Notes under the pieces: generated by a model
Told to the model about the DNA's origin: nothing
Seen by the model: only the letters and a program-made list of their open reading frames with translations
The model's database searches: none
Translations under genes and position numbers: made by a program
Source of the DNA: Tenggerimyces flavus
GTDB lineage: Bacteria > Actinomycetota > Actinomycetes > Propionibacteriales > Actinopolymorphaceae
Length of the DNA: 64,000 bases
Reading direction: 5' to 3'
Assembly (NCBI RefSeq): GCF_016907715.1
Contig: NZ_JAFBCM010000001.1
Coordinates: 4,402,001 to 4,466,000, forward strand
Part shown: piece by piece, positions 9,290 through 18,796 of the stretch
How positions within the stretch are numbered: the first letter of the stretch is position 1
How the letters are laid out: each line of letters opens with the position of its first letter

Positions 9290-10896
9290 CGAACTCCCTT
9301 CGAGGCAAGGGCCTTCTCGAGCGTCGGTACGGCAGCCAGCAGCTCCCGCGTGTACGGGTGCTGCGGCTCGGTGTACACCTGCTCGGTCGGCCCGAGCTCC
9401 ACCAGCTCGCCGTCGTGCAACACCGCGACCATGTCGCACACCTGCCGCACGACGGTGAGGTCGTGCGACACGAACACCATCGTCAGGTCGTACTCGTCGA
9501 CCAACCGTGCCAGCAGCTCCAGGATCTGCGCGCGGATCGGCGCGTCCAGGGCCGACACCGGCTCGTCCGCGACCAGCACGCGCGGCCGCGGCGCCAGCGC
9601 CCGCGCGATCGAGATCCGCTGCCGCTGCCCACCGGAGAACTGGTGCGGATACCGATCCGCCGAGTCCGTGGGCAGCCCGACCGCCGTCAACAGCTCGGCC
9701 ACGCGGGCGTCGACGTCGCGTTCGGTGGTGCGCTGCAGGGACACGAGCGGTTCCGCCACGATGTCCCGCACGCGCATCCGCGGGTCCAACGAGCCGGCCG
9801 GGTCCTGGAACACCATCTGCAGGTCCTCGCGCAGGAACCGCAGCCGCCGCTCCGGCAGTGCCTCTATTCGCCTGCCAGCAAACCGAATCGAGCCAACGGA
9901 AGGCTTGTCCAATCCAGCGATCAGGCGCACGAGTGTCGACTTGCCCGACCCCGACTCGCCGACCACCCCGAACCGCTGCCCGGCCGCGATCGACATGCGT
10001 ACGTCGCGCAACGCCCGCACCTCTGGGCGCGGGCCGAACAGGCTCCGGCGCGGGCGCCGGTACGTACGGCTCACCCCGGACAGGTCGACGATTGGGTCGA
10101 CCGCATTGTGCGACGACGAGGTCGGACGCCCGAACGTCGCCGCGTCGAGCAACAGCCGCGTGTACGGGTGCTCCGGCGTCGTGAACACCGAGGCCACCGG
10201 ACCCGACTCGACGATCGCGCCGTCCTTCATCACCAGCACGCGTTCGCACACGGTCGCGACCACCGGCAGATCGTGCGTGATGAACAGCACCGACGTGTCC
10301 AGGTCCGCGGTCGCCTCGACGACCAGCTCCAGGATCTTGGCCTGCACGGTCACGTCGAGAGCGCTCGTCGGCTCGTCGCAGATCAGCACCAGCGGGTCGT
10401 TCGCCAACGCCATCGCGATCATCACGCGCTGCCGCTGCCCGCCGGACAATTGGTGCGGGTACGCGCGGACCGCTCCCGCCGGGTCCGGCAACCGCACCTG
10501 CGTCAGCAACTCGACCGCACGCGCGGCGGCCGCCTGCCGCGACGCGCCGTGGATCCGCAGCACCTCGGCGAGCTGGTCGCCGACCCGCATGGTCGGGTTC
10601 AGCGCCGACATCGGCTCCTGGAACACCATGCCCAGCCGGCTTCCGCGCAACGCCGACAGCTGACGCTCGCGAAGAGTCAGCAGGTTGGCGGACTCGCCCG
10701 CCAGCCCGACGGACCCGGAGGCCCGCAGCCCCTCCGGTAGCAGTCCCATCACCGCGAGCGCGGTCATCGACTTGCCCGAGCCGGACTCGCCGATCAGCCC
10801 GACCCGTTCGCCCGGCTCGAGCGCGAACGACACGTCGTCGACCAGCGCGGACGACCCCGCGTGCACGGACAACCCGGAGACGGACAGCACACTCAT
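9286..10896 (-). CDS. Fused double ATPase of dipeptide/oligopeptide ABC transporter (DppD-DppF type)
   Basis: 536 residues from ATG at 10896, which overlaps the permease stop as ATGA; the open frame extends further upstream but that part looks non-coding. Two nucleotide-binding domains lie in one chain: GESGSGKS with LSGGQRQR, then a second GESGSGKST with FSGGQRQR, both followed by Walker B segments ending in DEP. Each half has the oligopeptide-type C-terminal extension (EHPYTR, QHPYTR). It powers the two permeases encoded just upstream. Confidence 0.92.
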   Translation of the reverse strand: MSVLSVSGLSVHAGSSALVDDVSFALEPGERVGLIGESGSGKSMTALAVMGLLPEGLRASGSVGLAGESANLLTLRERQLSALRGSRLGMVFQEPMSALNPTMRVGDQLAEVLRIHGASRQAAAARAVELLTQVRLPDPAGAVRAYPHQLSGGQRQRVMIAMALANDPLVLICDEPTSALDVTVQAKILELVVEATADLDTSVLFITHDLPVVATVCERVLVMKDGAIVESGPVASVFTTPEHPYTRLLLDAATFGRPTSSSHNAVDPIVDLSGVSRTYRRPRRSLFGPRPEVRALRDVRMSIAAGQRFGVVGESGSGKSTLVRLIAGLDKPSVGSIRFAGRRIEALPERRLRFLREDLQMVFQDPAGSLDPRMRVRDIVAEPLVSLQRTTERDVDARVAELLTAVGLPTDSADRYPHQFSGGQRQRISIARALAPRPRVLVADEPVSALDAPIRAQILELLARLVDEYDLTMVFVSHDLTVVRQVCDMVAVLHDGELVELGPTEQVYTEPQHPYTRELLAAVPTLEKALASKGVR

Positions 10897-11729
10897 CGCT
10901 GCACCAGCTTCGGGTCGTACGCATCTCGCAGACCGTCGCCGAACAGGTTGAAACCCAACACCGCAAGGGCGATTGCCGTTCCCGGCCAGACCGCGAGCAG
11001 CGGGTTCGAGGTGAGCAGCTCCTGCGACTCCTGCAGCATCCGACCCCACGACGGCACCGGGGGAGCGGTACCGAAGCCGAGGAACGACAACCCCGCCTCG
11101 GCGAGGATCGCGATCGCGAAGGCCACCGACGCCTGCACGATGATCAGCCCGACGACGTTCGGCAGCACGTGTCGTACGGCGATCCCCAGCCGGCGCCGAC
11201 CGGCGGCGCGCGCGGCCAGGACGTACTCCGTGGACATCACCTGCAGCGTGCCCGCTCGCACGATCCGCGCGAACGCCGGCACGGTCGCGACACCGATCGC
11301 GACCATCGCCGTCAACGTGCTCGCGCCGAACACCGCGCCGAACATGATCGCCAACAAGAGTGCGGGAAACGCGAGCACGAGGTCGTTCCCGCGCATCACG
11401 AACGAGCCCAGCCAGCCCCGGCTCATCCCGGCCAGGATGCCCAGCGGGGTGCCGAGCACGGCTGCCACGCCGACCGCCACGATGCCGACGAACAGCGTCG
11501 TCCGCGCGCCGACCATCAACCGGCTCAGCAGATCCCGGCCGAACTTGTCCGTCCCCAGCCAGAACTCCGACCCTGGACCGAGCAACCGCGAAGTCGCCTC
11601 GACGCGGTACGGGTCGTGCGGCGTCCAGACGAACGAGACCAGCGCGATCAGCACGACCACGCCGATCAGCACGCCGCCCGCGATCAGGCTCGGGCTGCGC
11701 GGACGCAGGTAGGTCAGCCGCGCGCTCAT
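10893..11729 (-). CDS. Dipeptide/oligopeptide ABC permease (DppC type)
   Basis: 278 residues from ATG at 11729, overlapping the preceding permease stop by ATGA. An N-terminal membrane segment (about 18-36) is followed by the periplasmic-side sequence LGTDKFGRDLLSRL, typical of DppC/OppC. Five more helices and an EAA loop (EYVLAARAAGRRRLGIAVRHVLPN) contact the ATPase. It forms the membrane channel with the adjacent DppB-like protein. Confidence 0.92.
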   Translation of the reverse strand: MSARLTYLRPRSPSLIAGGVLIGVVVLIALVSFVWTPHDPYRVEATSRLLGPGSEFWLGTDKFGRDLLSRLMVGARTTLFVGIVAVGVAAVLGTPLGILAGMSRGWLGSFVMRGNDLVLAFPALLLAIMFGAVFGASTLTAMVAIGVATVPAFARIVRAGTLQVMSTEYVLAARAAGRRRLGIAVRHVLPNVVGLIIVQASVAFAIAILAEAGLSFLGFGTAPPVPSWGRMLQESQELLTSNPLLAVWPGTAIALAVLGFNLFGDGLRDAYDPKLVQR

Positions 11730-12670
11730 GAGGTCCGCAACCGAGGATCGAGCGCGGTGTAGAGCACGTCGACCAGATAGTTGACCAGCAGCACCGCGAC
11801 CACCAGCACCATCACGACGCCCTGCACGAGCAGCAGGTCGCGGTTGGCGACGCCGTCGAGGAGCAGCGAGCCGAGCCCGGGGATCACGAACACCCGCTCG
11901 ACCACGATCGCGCCGACGAGCAGCGTCGCGAGCTGCAGCCCCAGCACCGTGCTCACCGGGATCGCGGCGTTCCGCAGCCCGTGCCGCAGCAGCGCGCGGT
12001 ACGGCGTCAGTCCCTTCGCCCGCGCCGTGCGCAGATAGTCCTCGCGCAGCACGTCGAGCACGGCGGTGCGGACGTACCGTGCCAGCACCGCCGCCTGCGC
12101 GATGCCCAGCGCGGCCGCCGGCAGGATCAGGTGCTGGACGAAAGAGACGGGGTCCTGGTTCGGTGGCGTCCAACCGCCAGAAGGCAACCAGCCAAGGCGA
12201 ACGGCGAAGAACGCGACCGCGAGGATGCCCGCCAGGAACGCAGGCACGGCGATGCCCAGCTGGCTCAACGCCGACAGTGCCAGCCCGGACAGGCCGCGAT
12301 GCCGTACGGCCATCACGGTCCCGACCGGCACCGCGATCAGCACCGCGAGCACCATCGAGGTGACGACGAGCCACAACGTCACCAGCAGCCGGTCGACCAC
12401 CTGCGGGCCGATCAGGTCGCGGGTGACGTACGAGATCCCGAAGTCGCCGGTGACCAGACTACCCACCCAGTCGAGGTACTGCACGACCGGCGGCCGGTCG
12501 GTGCCGAACTCGGCCCGCAGCGCGGCGACCGCCTCGGGAGTCGCGTTGACGCCCAGCGCGACCTCTGCCGGGTCGCCCGGGAGTACGGCCATGAACGCGA
12601 ACACGACGATGGTCGCGGCCGCGATGCTGGCCACGAACACCGCCGTACGCTTCAGCAGCCGTAGGACCAT
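11726..12670 (-). CDS. Dipeptide/oligopeptide ABC permease (DppB type)
   Basis: 314 residues. The N-terminal helix is followed by LPGDPAEVALG, a hallmark of DppB/OppB. The transmembrane domain includes an EAA loop (DYLRTARAKGLTPYRALLRHGLRN) and the motif VIPGLGSLLLDGVANRD. It lies 10 nt after the binding-protein gene and overlaps the next permease by 4 nt, so the importer subunits are probably co-translated. Confidence 0.92.
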   Translation of the reverse strand: MVLRLLKRTAVFVASIAAATIVVFAFMAVLPGDPAEVALGVNATPEAVAALRAEFGTDRPPVVQYLDWVGSLVTGDFGISYVTRDLIGPQVVDRLLVTLWLVVTSMVLAVLIAVPVGTVMAVRHRGLSGLALSALSQLGIAVPAFLAGILAVAFFAVRLGWLPSGGWTPPNQDPVSFVQHLILPAAALGIAQAAVLARYVRTAVLDVLREDYLRTARAKGLTPYRALLRHGLRNAAIPVSTVLGLQLATLLVGAIVVERVFVIPGLGSLLLDGVANRDLLLVQGVVMVLVVAVLLVNYLVDVLYTALDPRLRTS

Positions 12671-12680
12671 GGGGAGGGAC

Positions 12681-14186
12681 CTAGCTCTTCGACACCGCGG
12701 TCAGGTCGAACGCCTCGGAGATCACGTTCTTCGGGAGCCCCTTCACCCCGACCTTCGCCGCGATCAGGTTCGGGAACAGGAACAGCCAGTCCGCGGCCGC
12801 GTCCTCGGCGAGGATCCGGGCGGCCTGCTTGGTCTTCGCGACCTGCTCCTCCTCGGTGCCGCTGTCCGCCTCGGCGAGCAGCTTCTGTACCTGCTTGTTG
12901 TCGTAGCGCCAGTAGTACTTGGGGTTCGCCCAGCTCGCGATGTCGCGCGGCTCGACGTGCGCGATCATCGACATGTCGTAGTCGGCGTTGGTGAAGACCT
13001 CGCTGAGCCAGCGCGCCGGGAACTCGAGGACATCGATCTGCGCGGTGATGCCGACGTCCGCGAGCTGCGACTTCACCACCTGAGCCGCCGCCACGGCGTA
13101 CGGCAGGTTGGGGATCCGGAACCGCAGCGTGAGCTTCGGTGTGCCCGCCTGCGCGAGCAGCGTCTTCGCCTTCTCCGGGTCGTACGGGTAGAGCTTGGAC
13201 AGGTCCTCGTACCAGGGGTCGGTCGGCGGGACCATCGAGCCGATCAGCTCGCCGTGCCCTGCCCATGCGGTGTCAATCACGGCTTGCCGGTCGATCGCGT
13301 AACAGATGGCCTGGCGGACGCGCTTGTCGGTGAACGGGGCCTTCCCGTCGTTGAACGACATCACGACCTCGCCGTTCGTCGTGCCCTCGATGATCTGGAA
13401 CTTCGAGGTGTCCTTGAACTGGCCCAGGCTGTCCGGCGCCTGCACCGAGCTGACCACGTCGATGCTGCCCGTGAGCAGGGCGTTGTTCATCGCGGTCGGG
13501 TCCTTGAAGTACTTCAACGACACCGTCTCGGTCGGCGGCTTCGTGCCCCAGTAGTCCGGGTTGGCGGCGAGCGTCATCACGTCGCCGCGCTTCCAGCTCT
13601 TCATGGTGTACGGGCCGGTGCCGATGGGCTTGGTCGCGAGGTCGTTGATGCCCGTACGCGAGAACATCGCGCCGATGCGGGTCGTCATGCGGAACAGCCA
13701 GGAGTTGCTCGGCTGCTTGAGCGTGACCTGCAGCGTGGTCGGGTTGGTCGCGACCGCGGTGTCGACGACGTCCATGCCGGCCTTGAGTGAGACCGTCCAG
13801 TCCGTCTTGACGCGGTTGATGCTGAACGCGGCGTCCTCAGCCGTGAACGGAGCGTCGTTGCTGAACTTCGCGCCCTCTCGCAGCGTGAACGTGTACGTAC
13901 GGCGGTCGTCGCTCACCGTGTAGCCCTTGGCGAGCAGCGGAACGATCTTCCCGTTCGCGTCGAGCTTGACCAGGCCCTCGTACACGTTGAGCAGCAGTGC
14001 CTGGGGGATCGCGGCGCCGTCGTTGCGGGTGAAGTCGAGGCTGGCGGGCTCCGCGATGAGCCCGACCGTGAGCTCCTTTGCCTCCTGTTCGGGAGGGTTG
14101 GACGTGCCGCTGCCAGCGGAGCACCCCGCCGTCACGAGCAGCGCGACGATCGATGTGGCGATGACGCCCTGAAGCCTGCTGGGCAC
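12681..14186 (-). CDS. Family 5 extracellular solute-binding lipoprotein (DppA/OppA-like)
   Basis: 501 residues, GTG start with a perfect AGGAGG five bases upstream. The signal peptide ends in the lipobox VTAGC (Cys22), so the protein is lipid-anchored outside the membrane. The body shows the SBP_bac_5 pattern (LTVGLIAEPASLDF near the N-terminus, a KPIGTGPY segment in the middle, and a late VRQAICYAIDR). It delivers a peptide-like ligand to the permeases encoded directly downstream. Ligand type cannot be read from the sequence. Confidence 0.9.
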   Translation of the reverse strand: MPSRLQGVIATSIVALLVTAGCSAGSGTSNPPEQEAKELTVGLIAEPASLDFTRNDGAAIPQALLLNVYEGLVKLDANGKIVPLLAKGYTVSDDRRTYTFTLREGAKFSNDAPFTAEDAAFSINRVKTDWTVSLKAGMDVVDTAVATNPTTLQVTLKQPSNSWLFRMTTRIGAMFSRTGINDLATKPIGTGPYTMKSWKRGDVMTLAANPDYWGTKPPTETVSLKYFKDPTAMNNALLTGSIDVVSSVQAPDSLGQFKDTSKFQIIEGTTNGEVVMSFNDGKAPFTDKRVRQAICYAIDRQAVIDTAWAGHGELIGSMVPPTDPWYEDLSKLYPYDPEKAKTLLAQAGTPKLTLRFRIPNLPYAVAAAQVVKSQLADVGITAQIDVLEFPARWLSEVFTNADYDMSMIAHVEPRDIASWANPKYYWRYDNKQVQKLLAEADSGTEEEQVAKTKQAARILAEDAAADWLFLFPNLIAAKVGVKGLPKNVISEAFDLTAVSKS

Positions 14187-14209
14187 CGCGACCTCCTGGA
14201 ACTGTCGAG

Positions 14210-14890
14210 TCAGTCCTCAGATGATGCCGCGCCGGCGGCCCGGACGATCAGCGGCCCGCCGGATACGTGCAGGTCGAGCTCGTGGATGCCCGAGACGACG
14301 AGATCGGCGTCGAGGTCCGCGGCGCGGTGCGAGGTGGTGACGGCGATCGTCCGCATGCCGGCCTTGCGGGCGGCTTCGAGGCCGGCGGGGGCGTCCTCGA
14401 TCACGAGGCAGCGCTCCGGCGCGACGCCGAGGCGCTCGGCGCCGAGCAGGAACGGCTCGGGGTGCGGCTTGCCGTACGTGACATCGTCGGCGGTGATGAG
14501 CACGGTGGGCTCGAGGCCGGCCGCCTTCGTACGGACGCCCGCGATGGCGTCGTTGCCGGAGGTGACGATCGCCCACCTGCCGGCCGGGATCTTGGCGAGG
14601 AACGCGGTGACGCCGGGGAGCGGTACGAGGCCGTCGACGTCGGTGGTCTCGAGCTCGTCGATGCGCCGTTCGCCCGCCGCGACGCGGTCCGGCGGGACGA
14701 GGGCGCGGACGATGGCGCCCGACGTCCGTCCGTGCAGCGAGCCGAGCGCCTCGAACTGGGCGGTGGTGACGCCGAACTCCTCCGCCCACCGTGACCAGGA
14801 CCGGACGATGATCGGGGTCGAGTCGATCAGGGTGCCGTCGAGGTCCAGCAGGACGGCGTCGACGTGGAACTCGGTGCGCTCGGCTGTCAC
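14210..14890 (-). CDS. HAD-superfamily phosphatase (sugar-phosphatase-like)
   Basis: 226 residues, GTG start. HAD motif I is DLDGT (nucleophile Asp and general acid Asp near residues 16-18), motif II is VTSGN, and motifs III/IV are KPHPEPF and VIEDAPAG. The small helical cap resembles beta-phosphoglucomutase/YfbT-type phosphatases. It sits 23 nt upstream of the binding-lipoprotein gene and is probably the first gene of the operon. Substrate unknown; a phosphorylated small molecule is all the family supports. Confidence 0.85.
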   Translation of the reverse strand: MTAERTEFHVDAVLLDLDGTLIDSTPIIVRSWSRWAEEFGVTTAQFEALGSLHGRTSGAIVRALVPPDRVAAGERRIDELETTDVDGLVPLPGVTAFLAKIPAGRWAIVTSGNDAIAGVRTKAAGLEPTVLITADDVTYGKPHPEPFLLGAERLGVAPERCLVIEDAPAGLEAARKAGMRTIAVTTSHRAADLDADLVVSGIHELDLHVSGGPLIVRAAGAASSED

Positions 14891-15055
14891 GTCTTACGAC
14901 GGTACCGGGTGACCCAGGTGATCCGAGGGAGGGCCGAGAGCCGCATGACCGCCGCACGGTTGGGGGTCATGGCCGGCCAGGCGGCTCCGGCTGACCCCAG
15001 CAGACCAGGGCCGCGGCGGGGCCGTCCTCCGTAGCGACTACTGAAGTTGCCCGGC

Positions 15056-15710
15056 TCAGGGCACGCGGAAGACCTGGATGCCGCGATGAGAGCTCTCGAA
15101 GACGCGTTCCCACCTGGGCGGCAGCACAGGTGTGTTGCCGAAGGTGCCGAGCAGCACCAGGCAGGCGGCGATCCCGGCGGCCCGGGTGATCAGGAACGGA
15201 TAGCGGCGCGCCTCCTGGCGGGCGAGCAGGTAGAGCGCGCCGACGCCGCCCAGGCAGACGGCCGGGATGATCGGGAGCCAGAAGCGGGCGATGCTCAGCA
15301 GCAGCGTCGACGAGGTCTGCGGGCGGTGCTGGCGGTGCTGGCGGAGCGCGACGGCGAGGACGAGAGCCCAACAGAACAAGGCGGTCGCGAGCGGGTCGAC
15401 CAGCGGCTGGGTGAGGTCGGGGAAGACGACCGAGTTGCCGACGGTAGTACGACGCCTCGTTGAAGCCGAACAGCATGAGCAGCAGGCGCATCGGCAGGAC
15501 GATGCCCATCCGCATGGTGATCGTGTGGTAGAAGCTCGACGGCGGCTCGGGGAACGCCTGCGCCGCGTCCAGGTAGTTGATCTGGTCGGACGGCTGCACG
15601 GGAACGCGCCAGAGCAGTTCACCAACGAGCGTGGCGAGTCCGACCGCGGCGCCGAGGGCGATCGTGACTTGACGCTTGCTGCGTTGAGCCAGAGCTGCTG
15701 AGAGGGGAAG
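15056..15710 (-). pseudogene. Decayed polytopic membrane glycosyltransferase-like gene
   Basis: Two overlapping frames together read like the two ends of a membrane glycosyltransferase (GT39/ArnT-like topology). The 5' part has a membrane anchor (VTIALGAAVGLATLVGELLW), then SDQINYLDAAQAFP and MRMGIVLPMRLLLMLFGFNEASYY. Near 15445 the frame changes to FPDLTQPLVDPLATALF and three more hydrophobic stretches, ending FRVP*. About 215 residues remain where such proteins usually have 400-600. There is no credible start: a TAG at 15711 precedes the anchor with no ATG or GTG before it. 5' loss plus internal deletion is the simplest reading; the family assignment is moderate. Confidence 0.55.
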
Positions 15711-15769
15711 CTAGGATTCCTTCGGATCCAAAGCTCTATTTCCGCCATGTTGAACGACGGAGGGGTCGT

Positions 15770-17035
15770 ATGGCAGCCGAGTCGGTCTTCACCTGGGCAG
15801 CGCCGCCGATCAAGTTCGGACCGGGTGCCGTCGACGAGATCGGGTACGACGTCGCGCAGCTGGGTGTACGCCGCGTCCTCGTTCTCACCGACCCGGGTGT
15901 CGCGGCGACCGGGCTTCCGGAGCGGGTCGTCGAGACGCTGCGGAGCGCCGGGCTGGAGGCTGGCCTCTTCGCCGACGTGCACGTCGAGCCGACCGACGTC
16001 AGCGTCAAGGCCGCGATCGCGTACGCCCAGGAGAGCGACTGGGACGGCTTCGTCGCGGTCGGCGGCGGCTCGTCGATCGACACCGCCAAGGCGGTCAACC
16101 TGCTCACGAGCTACCCGGCCGACCTGCTCGACTACGTCAACAAGCCGATCGGCAAGGGCCTCGCCCCGCAAGGCCCGGTCAAGCCCCTCGTCGCCGTCCC
16201 CACGACCGCTGGCACGGGTGCGGAGTGCACCGCCGTCTGCATCATGGACTTCCTCGACCTCAAGGTGAAGACGGGCATCAGCCACCCGCGGCTGCGCCCG
16301 GTCCTCGCCGTCGTCGACCCGCAGGTGACGCTCTCCCTGCCGCCCGGCGTGACCGCCGCGACCGGGTTCGACATCCTCTGCCACGCACTCGAGTCGTACA
16401 CCGCCCGGCCGTACGACGACTACGACCGGAAGAAGCCGGAGGAACGCGTCGCCTACTGCGGCGCCAACCCGATCTCCGACATCTGGATCGAGAACACGCT
16501 CCCGATGCTCGCCCGCTCGTTCCGCACGGCGTACAGCAAGGGTGACGACGTCGCCGCGCGGACGGACATGCTGCAGGCCGCGCTGTTCGCCGGCATGGGC
16601 TTCGGCAACGCCGGTGTGCACATCCCGCACGCCTGCGCCTACCCGATCGCGGGCCGCGTCCCGTCGGGCTACCACCCGGCGGACTACCCGGCGGACGAGG
16701 CGATGGTCCCGCACGGCCAGGCCGTCGTGCTGACCGCGCCCGCGGCGTTCAGGCACACGTACGCCAGCAACCCCTCCCGCCACCTGCGCGCCGCCCAGCT
16801 GCTCGACCCGTCGGTGGACGGACCGGAGGAGGACCGGCTGCCCGAGGCGATCCGCCGGCTGATGAGGGACACGAACTCTCCGAACGGCCTCGCCGCCGTC
16901 GGCTACACCGAGTCCGACATCGACGACTTCGTCGACGGTGCCCTGAAACAGCAACGCCTGTTGACGATCGCACCCATGCCGGTCGACGCCGACGTGCTCG
17001 GGGCGGTGTTCCGGGAGTCGCTCACCCTGTGGTGA
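15770..17035 (+). CDS. Hydroxyacid-oxoacid transhydrogenase (iron-containing ADH family)
   Basis: 421 residues; GGAGGG before the ATG supports the start. The iron-ADH N-terminal NAD fold has GGGSSIDTAKAVN, followed by TTAGTGAE and the metal-binding histidine region (CHALESYTA). The C-terminal half carries NAGVHIPHACAYPIAG, MVPHGQAVVLTAPAAF and GLAAVGYTESDI, which resemble mammalian ADHFE1 rather than ordinary alcohol dehydrogenases. ADHFE1-type enzymes pass hydride between a hydroxyacid such as 4-hydroxybutyrate and 2-oxoglutarate. The 3' end overlaps a convergent serine-hydrolase gene by 14 nt. Confidence 0.85.
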   Translation: MAAESVFTWAAPPIKFGPGAVDEIGYDVAQLGVRRVLVLTDPGVAATGLPERVVETLRSAGLEAGLFADVHVEPTDVSVKAAIAYAQESDWDGFVAVGGGSSIDTAKAVNLLTSYPADLLDYVNKPIGKGLAPQGPVKPLVAVPTTAGTGAECTAVCIMDFLDLKVKTGISHPRLRPVLAVVDPQVTLSLPPGVTAATGFDILCHALESYTARPYDDYDRKKPEERVAYCGANPISDIWIENTLPMLARSFRTAYSKGDDVAARTDMLQAALFAGMGFGNAGVHIPHACAYPIAGRVPSGYHPADYPADEAMVPHGQAVVLTAPAAFRHTYASNPSRHLRAAQLLDPSVDGPEEDRLPEAIRRLMRDTNSPNGLAAVGYTESDIDDFVDGALKQQRLLTIAPMPVDADVLGAVFRESLTLW

Positions 17036-18002
17036 GTGCTCGGGCGATCGGCCAGGCGCCGGGGGAGGTGTTGGAGACCACGGTCCAGGTGGTGCCGGTC
17101 TGCGGGTCGTGGGTCGACTTGAACGAAGCGCCGGCGTCGTACCCGGTCAGCATCACCGTGTCGGTGGTCGGGTGCAGCCAGAAGCCGAGGCCGTAGCGCC
17201 TGGACTGATCGGGCACGTCCCGGCGTGGCCGTACGACCTCCTCGACCGGACCCACGATGTCCCCGGCGAAGAACGCACGCCAGAACGTCGACATGTCCGC
17301 AGCGGTGGTGTGGATGCCGCCGTCGCCGGTGGCCAGCACGGGGAGATGGAAGACGTTGGAGCGGTCCGTTCCGTCCAAGGGCAGGTAGCCCACGGCCGCG
17401 TCGGCGGGGAGCTCGTCGGAACGGAGGAAGTCGGTCCTGGTCATGCCGGCAGGGCGAAGCACTCGTTCGCGCACGAGGTCGTGGTAGCCGACCCCGCTGG
17501 CCCGTTCGGCGAGCAGGGCGAGGACCACGAATCCGCCGTTGCAGTAGCCGAAACGCTCACCGGCGCGGAACTTGGTGGGGTGCCCGTCCAGCAGCGGCAG
17601 GAACGCCTCGGTCGTGGTCAGCTCGTGTGCCGCGCCCATGAGGTAGTCGGTGATCTCGAGGTCGGCTTCCTCGTCCAGATAGTCGCCGATGCCGGAGGAG
17701 TGCGTGAGGAGATGCTCGACGGTCACGTCGTCCGCGATCAGCGGAAGATCCTTGCCGAGCAGGGAACGGGCCGTCGTGTCCAGCGCCAGTGCGCCGTCGC
17801 CTACCAGCGAGAACACGGCCAGAGCAGTGAAACCCTTGCTCCCACTGGCGATGCCGAACCTGGTGTCCACGGTGTTGGGGACGCGGTAGGCGCGGTTGGC
17901 GAACCCGTACGCGTTGGAGAGCTCGACCTGGCCGGCACGGTCGATCCACACCACGCCCGAGAAGTCGGTGTCTCGGGCGAGCTGGTCCACCTCCGCGATC
18001 AC
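17022..18002 (-). CDS. Serine hydrolase, beta-lactamase/class C-PBP fold
   Basis: 326 residues from a GTG at 18002. The active-site SxxK is SGSK (near residue 54) and the second motif YxN is YCN in GYCNGGFVVL. LLTHSSGIGDY and the HTTAADMSTFWRAFF segment are typical of the beta-lactamase (PF00144) family. No signal peptide is visible, so a cytoplasmic esterase or peptidase is more likely than a cell-wall enzyme. It follows the GT2 gene by 14 nt on the same strand. Confidence 0.85.
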   Translation of the reverse strand: MIAEVDQLARDTDFSGVVWIDRAGQVELSNAYGFANRAYRVPNTVDTRFGIASGSKGFTALAVFSLVGDGALALDTTARSLLGKDLPLIADDVTVEHLLTHSSGIGDYLDEEADLEITDYLMGAAHELTTTEAFLPLLDGHPTKFRAGERFGYCNGGFVVLALLAERASGVGYHDLVRERVLRPAGMTRTDFLRSDELPADAAVGYLPLDGTDRSNVFHLPVLATGDGGIHTTAADMSTFWRAFFAGDIVGPVEEVVRPRRDVPDQSRRYGLGFWLHPTTDTVMLTGYDAGASFKSTHDPQTGTTWTVVSNTSPGAWPIARALTTG

Positions 18003-18016
18003 GAGTGTCGGCGCGG

Positions 18017-18727
18017 CTAGCGACCGATCGCCGGGCGGCGACGTGGTGCGCGGGCGCGGATCTTGGACAGGATCCAGACCGCCTCGACGCCGTCCTTCCA
18101 GGTGATCTTCTTGCCGTCCTCGCGGGTGCGCGCCTTGTAGCTGATCGGCACCTCGTACGGGCGGATCTTGCGCGCCAGCAGCTTGCCGGTGATCTCGGCC
18201 TCCATGCCGAAGCCGTTCGACTCGATCGCGAGCTCCCGGTACAGCTTCAGCGGCAGCAGCTTGAAGCAGGTCTCGAGGTCGCCGATGTACGCGTTGAACA
18301 GCACGTTCGCGACCGTCGTCACGCCCTTGTTGCCCATCACGTACCAGAACGAGTACGCGGAATGGCTCCCGAAGGTGCGGCTCCCGTAGACGACCTCGGC
18401 CTCGCCCTCCAGAACGGGCTGCAGCAGCGAGGGGATCTCCTCCGGCCGGTACTCCAGGTCGGCGTCACACGGGATCACGTAGTCACCGCTCGCGGCGTCG
18501 GCCGCCGTACGGATCGCCGCGCCCTTGCCGCGGTTGACCGGGTGGCGGAGCAGCTGCACGCGCGGGTCGGTGATGCGGTCGAGTACCTCCGCGGTGCCGT
18601 CGATGCTCGCGTCGTCGACGACGACGAGCTCGATCTCGCAGGGGTACTGCACGTCCAACACCCGCTTGATCACGGTGTCGACGGTCTCGACTTCGTTGTA
18701 GACCGGCATCAGGATGGAAAGCTTCAC
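18017..18727 (-). CDS. GT2 family glycosyltransferase
   Basis: 236 residues with a GT-A fold: LSILMPVYNEVETV at the N-terminus, VVVDDASIDGT, then a CDADLEY metal-binding DxD. Further on are DLETCFKLLP and a C-terminal ITWKDGVEAVW, a pattern seen in dolichyl-phosphate-mannose-synthase-like polyprenyl-phosphate glycosyltransferases. No C-terminal membrane helices are present. It lies 69 nt after the UDP-glucuronate decarboxylase gene. A role in moving a sugar to a lipid carrier or surface glycan is inferred; donor sugar unknown. Confidence 0.88.
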   Translation of the reverse strand: MKLSILMPVYNEVETVDTVIKRVLDVQYPCEIELVVVDDASIDGTAEVLDRITDPRVQLLRHPVNRGKGAAIRTAADAASGDYVIPCDADLEYRPEEIPSLLQPVLEGEAEVVYGSRTFGSHSAYSFWYVMGNKGVTTVANVLFNAYIGDLETCFKLLPLKLYRELAIESNGFGMEAEITGKLLARKIRPYEVPISYKARTREDGKKITWKDGVEAVWILSKIRARAPRRRPAIGR

Positions 18728-18796
18728 GATCTCTATGTGCTCTCTCGTCAGCGTGCGGGACGTGGTGAACTCGTTAGTTTCCGCTAGACCTGCGCC

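Noticed and set aside
12066-13790. Long plus-strand frame across the permease and binding-protein genes
   Set aside because: Antisense to genes with full motifs; low-complexity, His/Arg-rich translation.
14891-15055. Possible small gene between the HAD gene and the glycosyltransferase remnant
   Set aside because: No frame has a ribosome site or codon bias; probably spacer.
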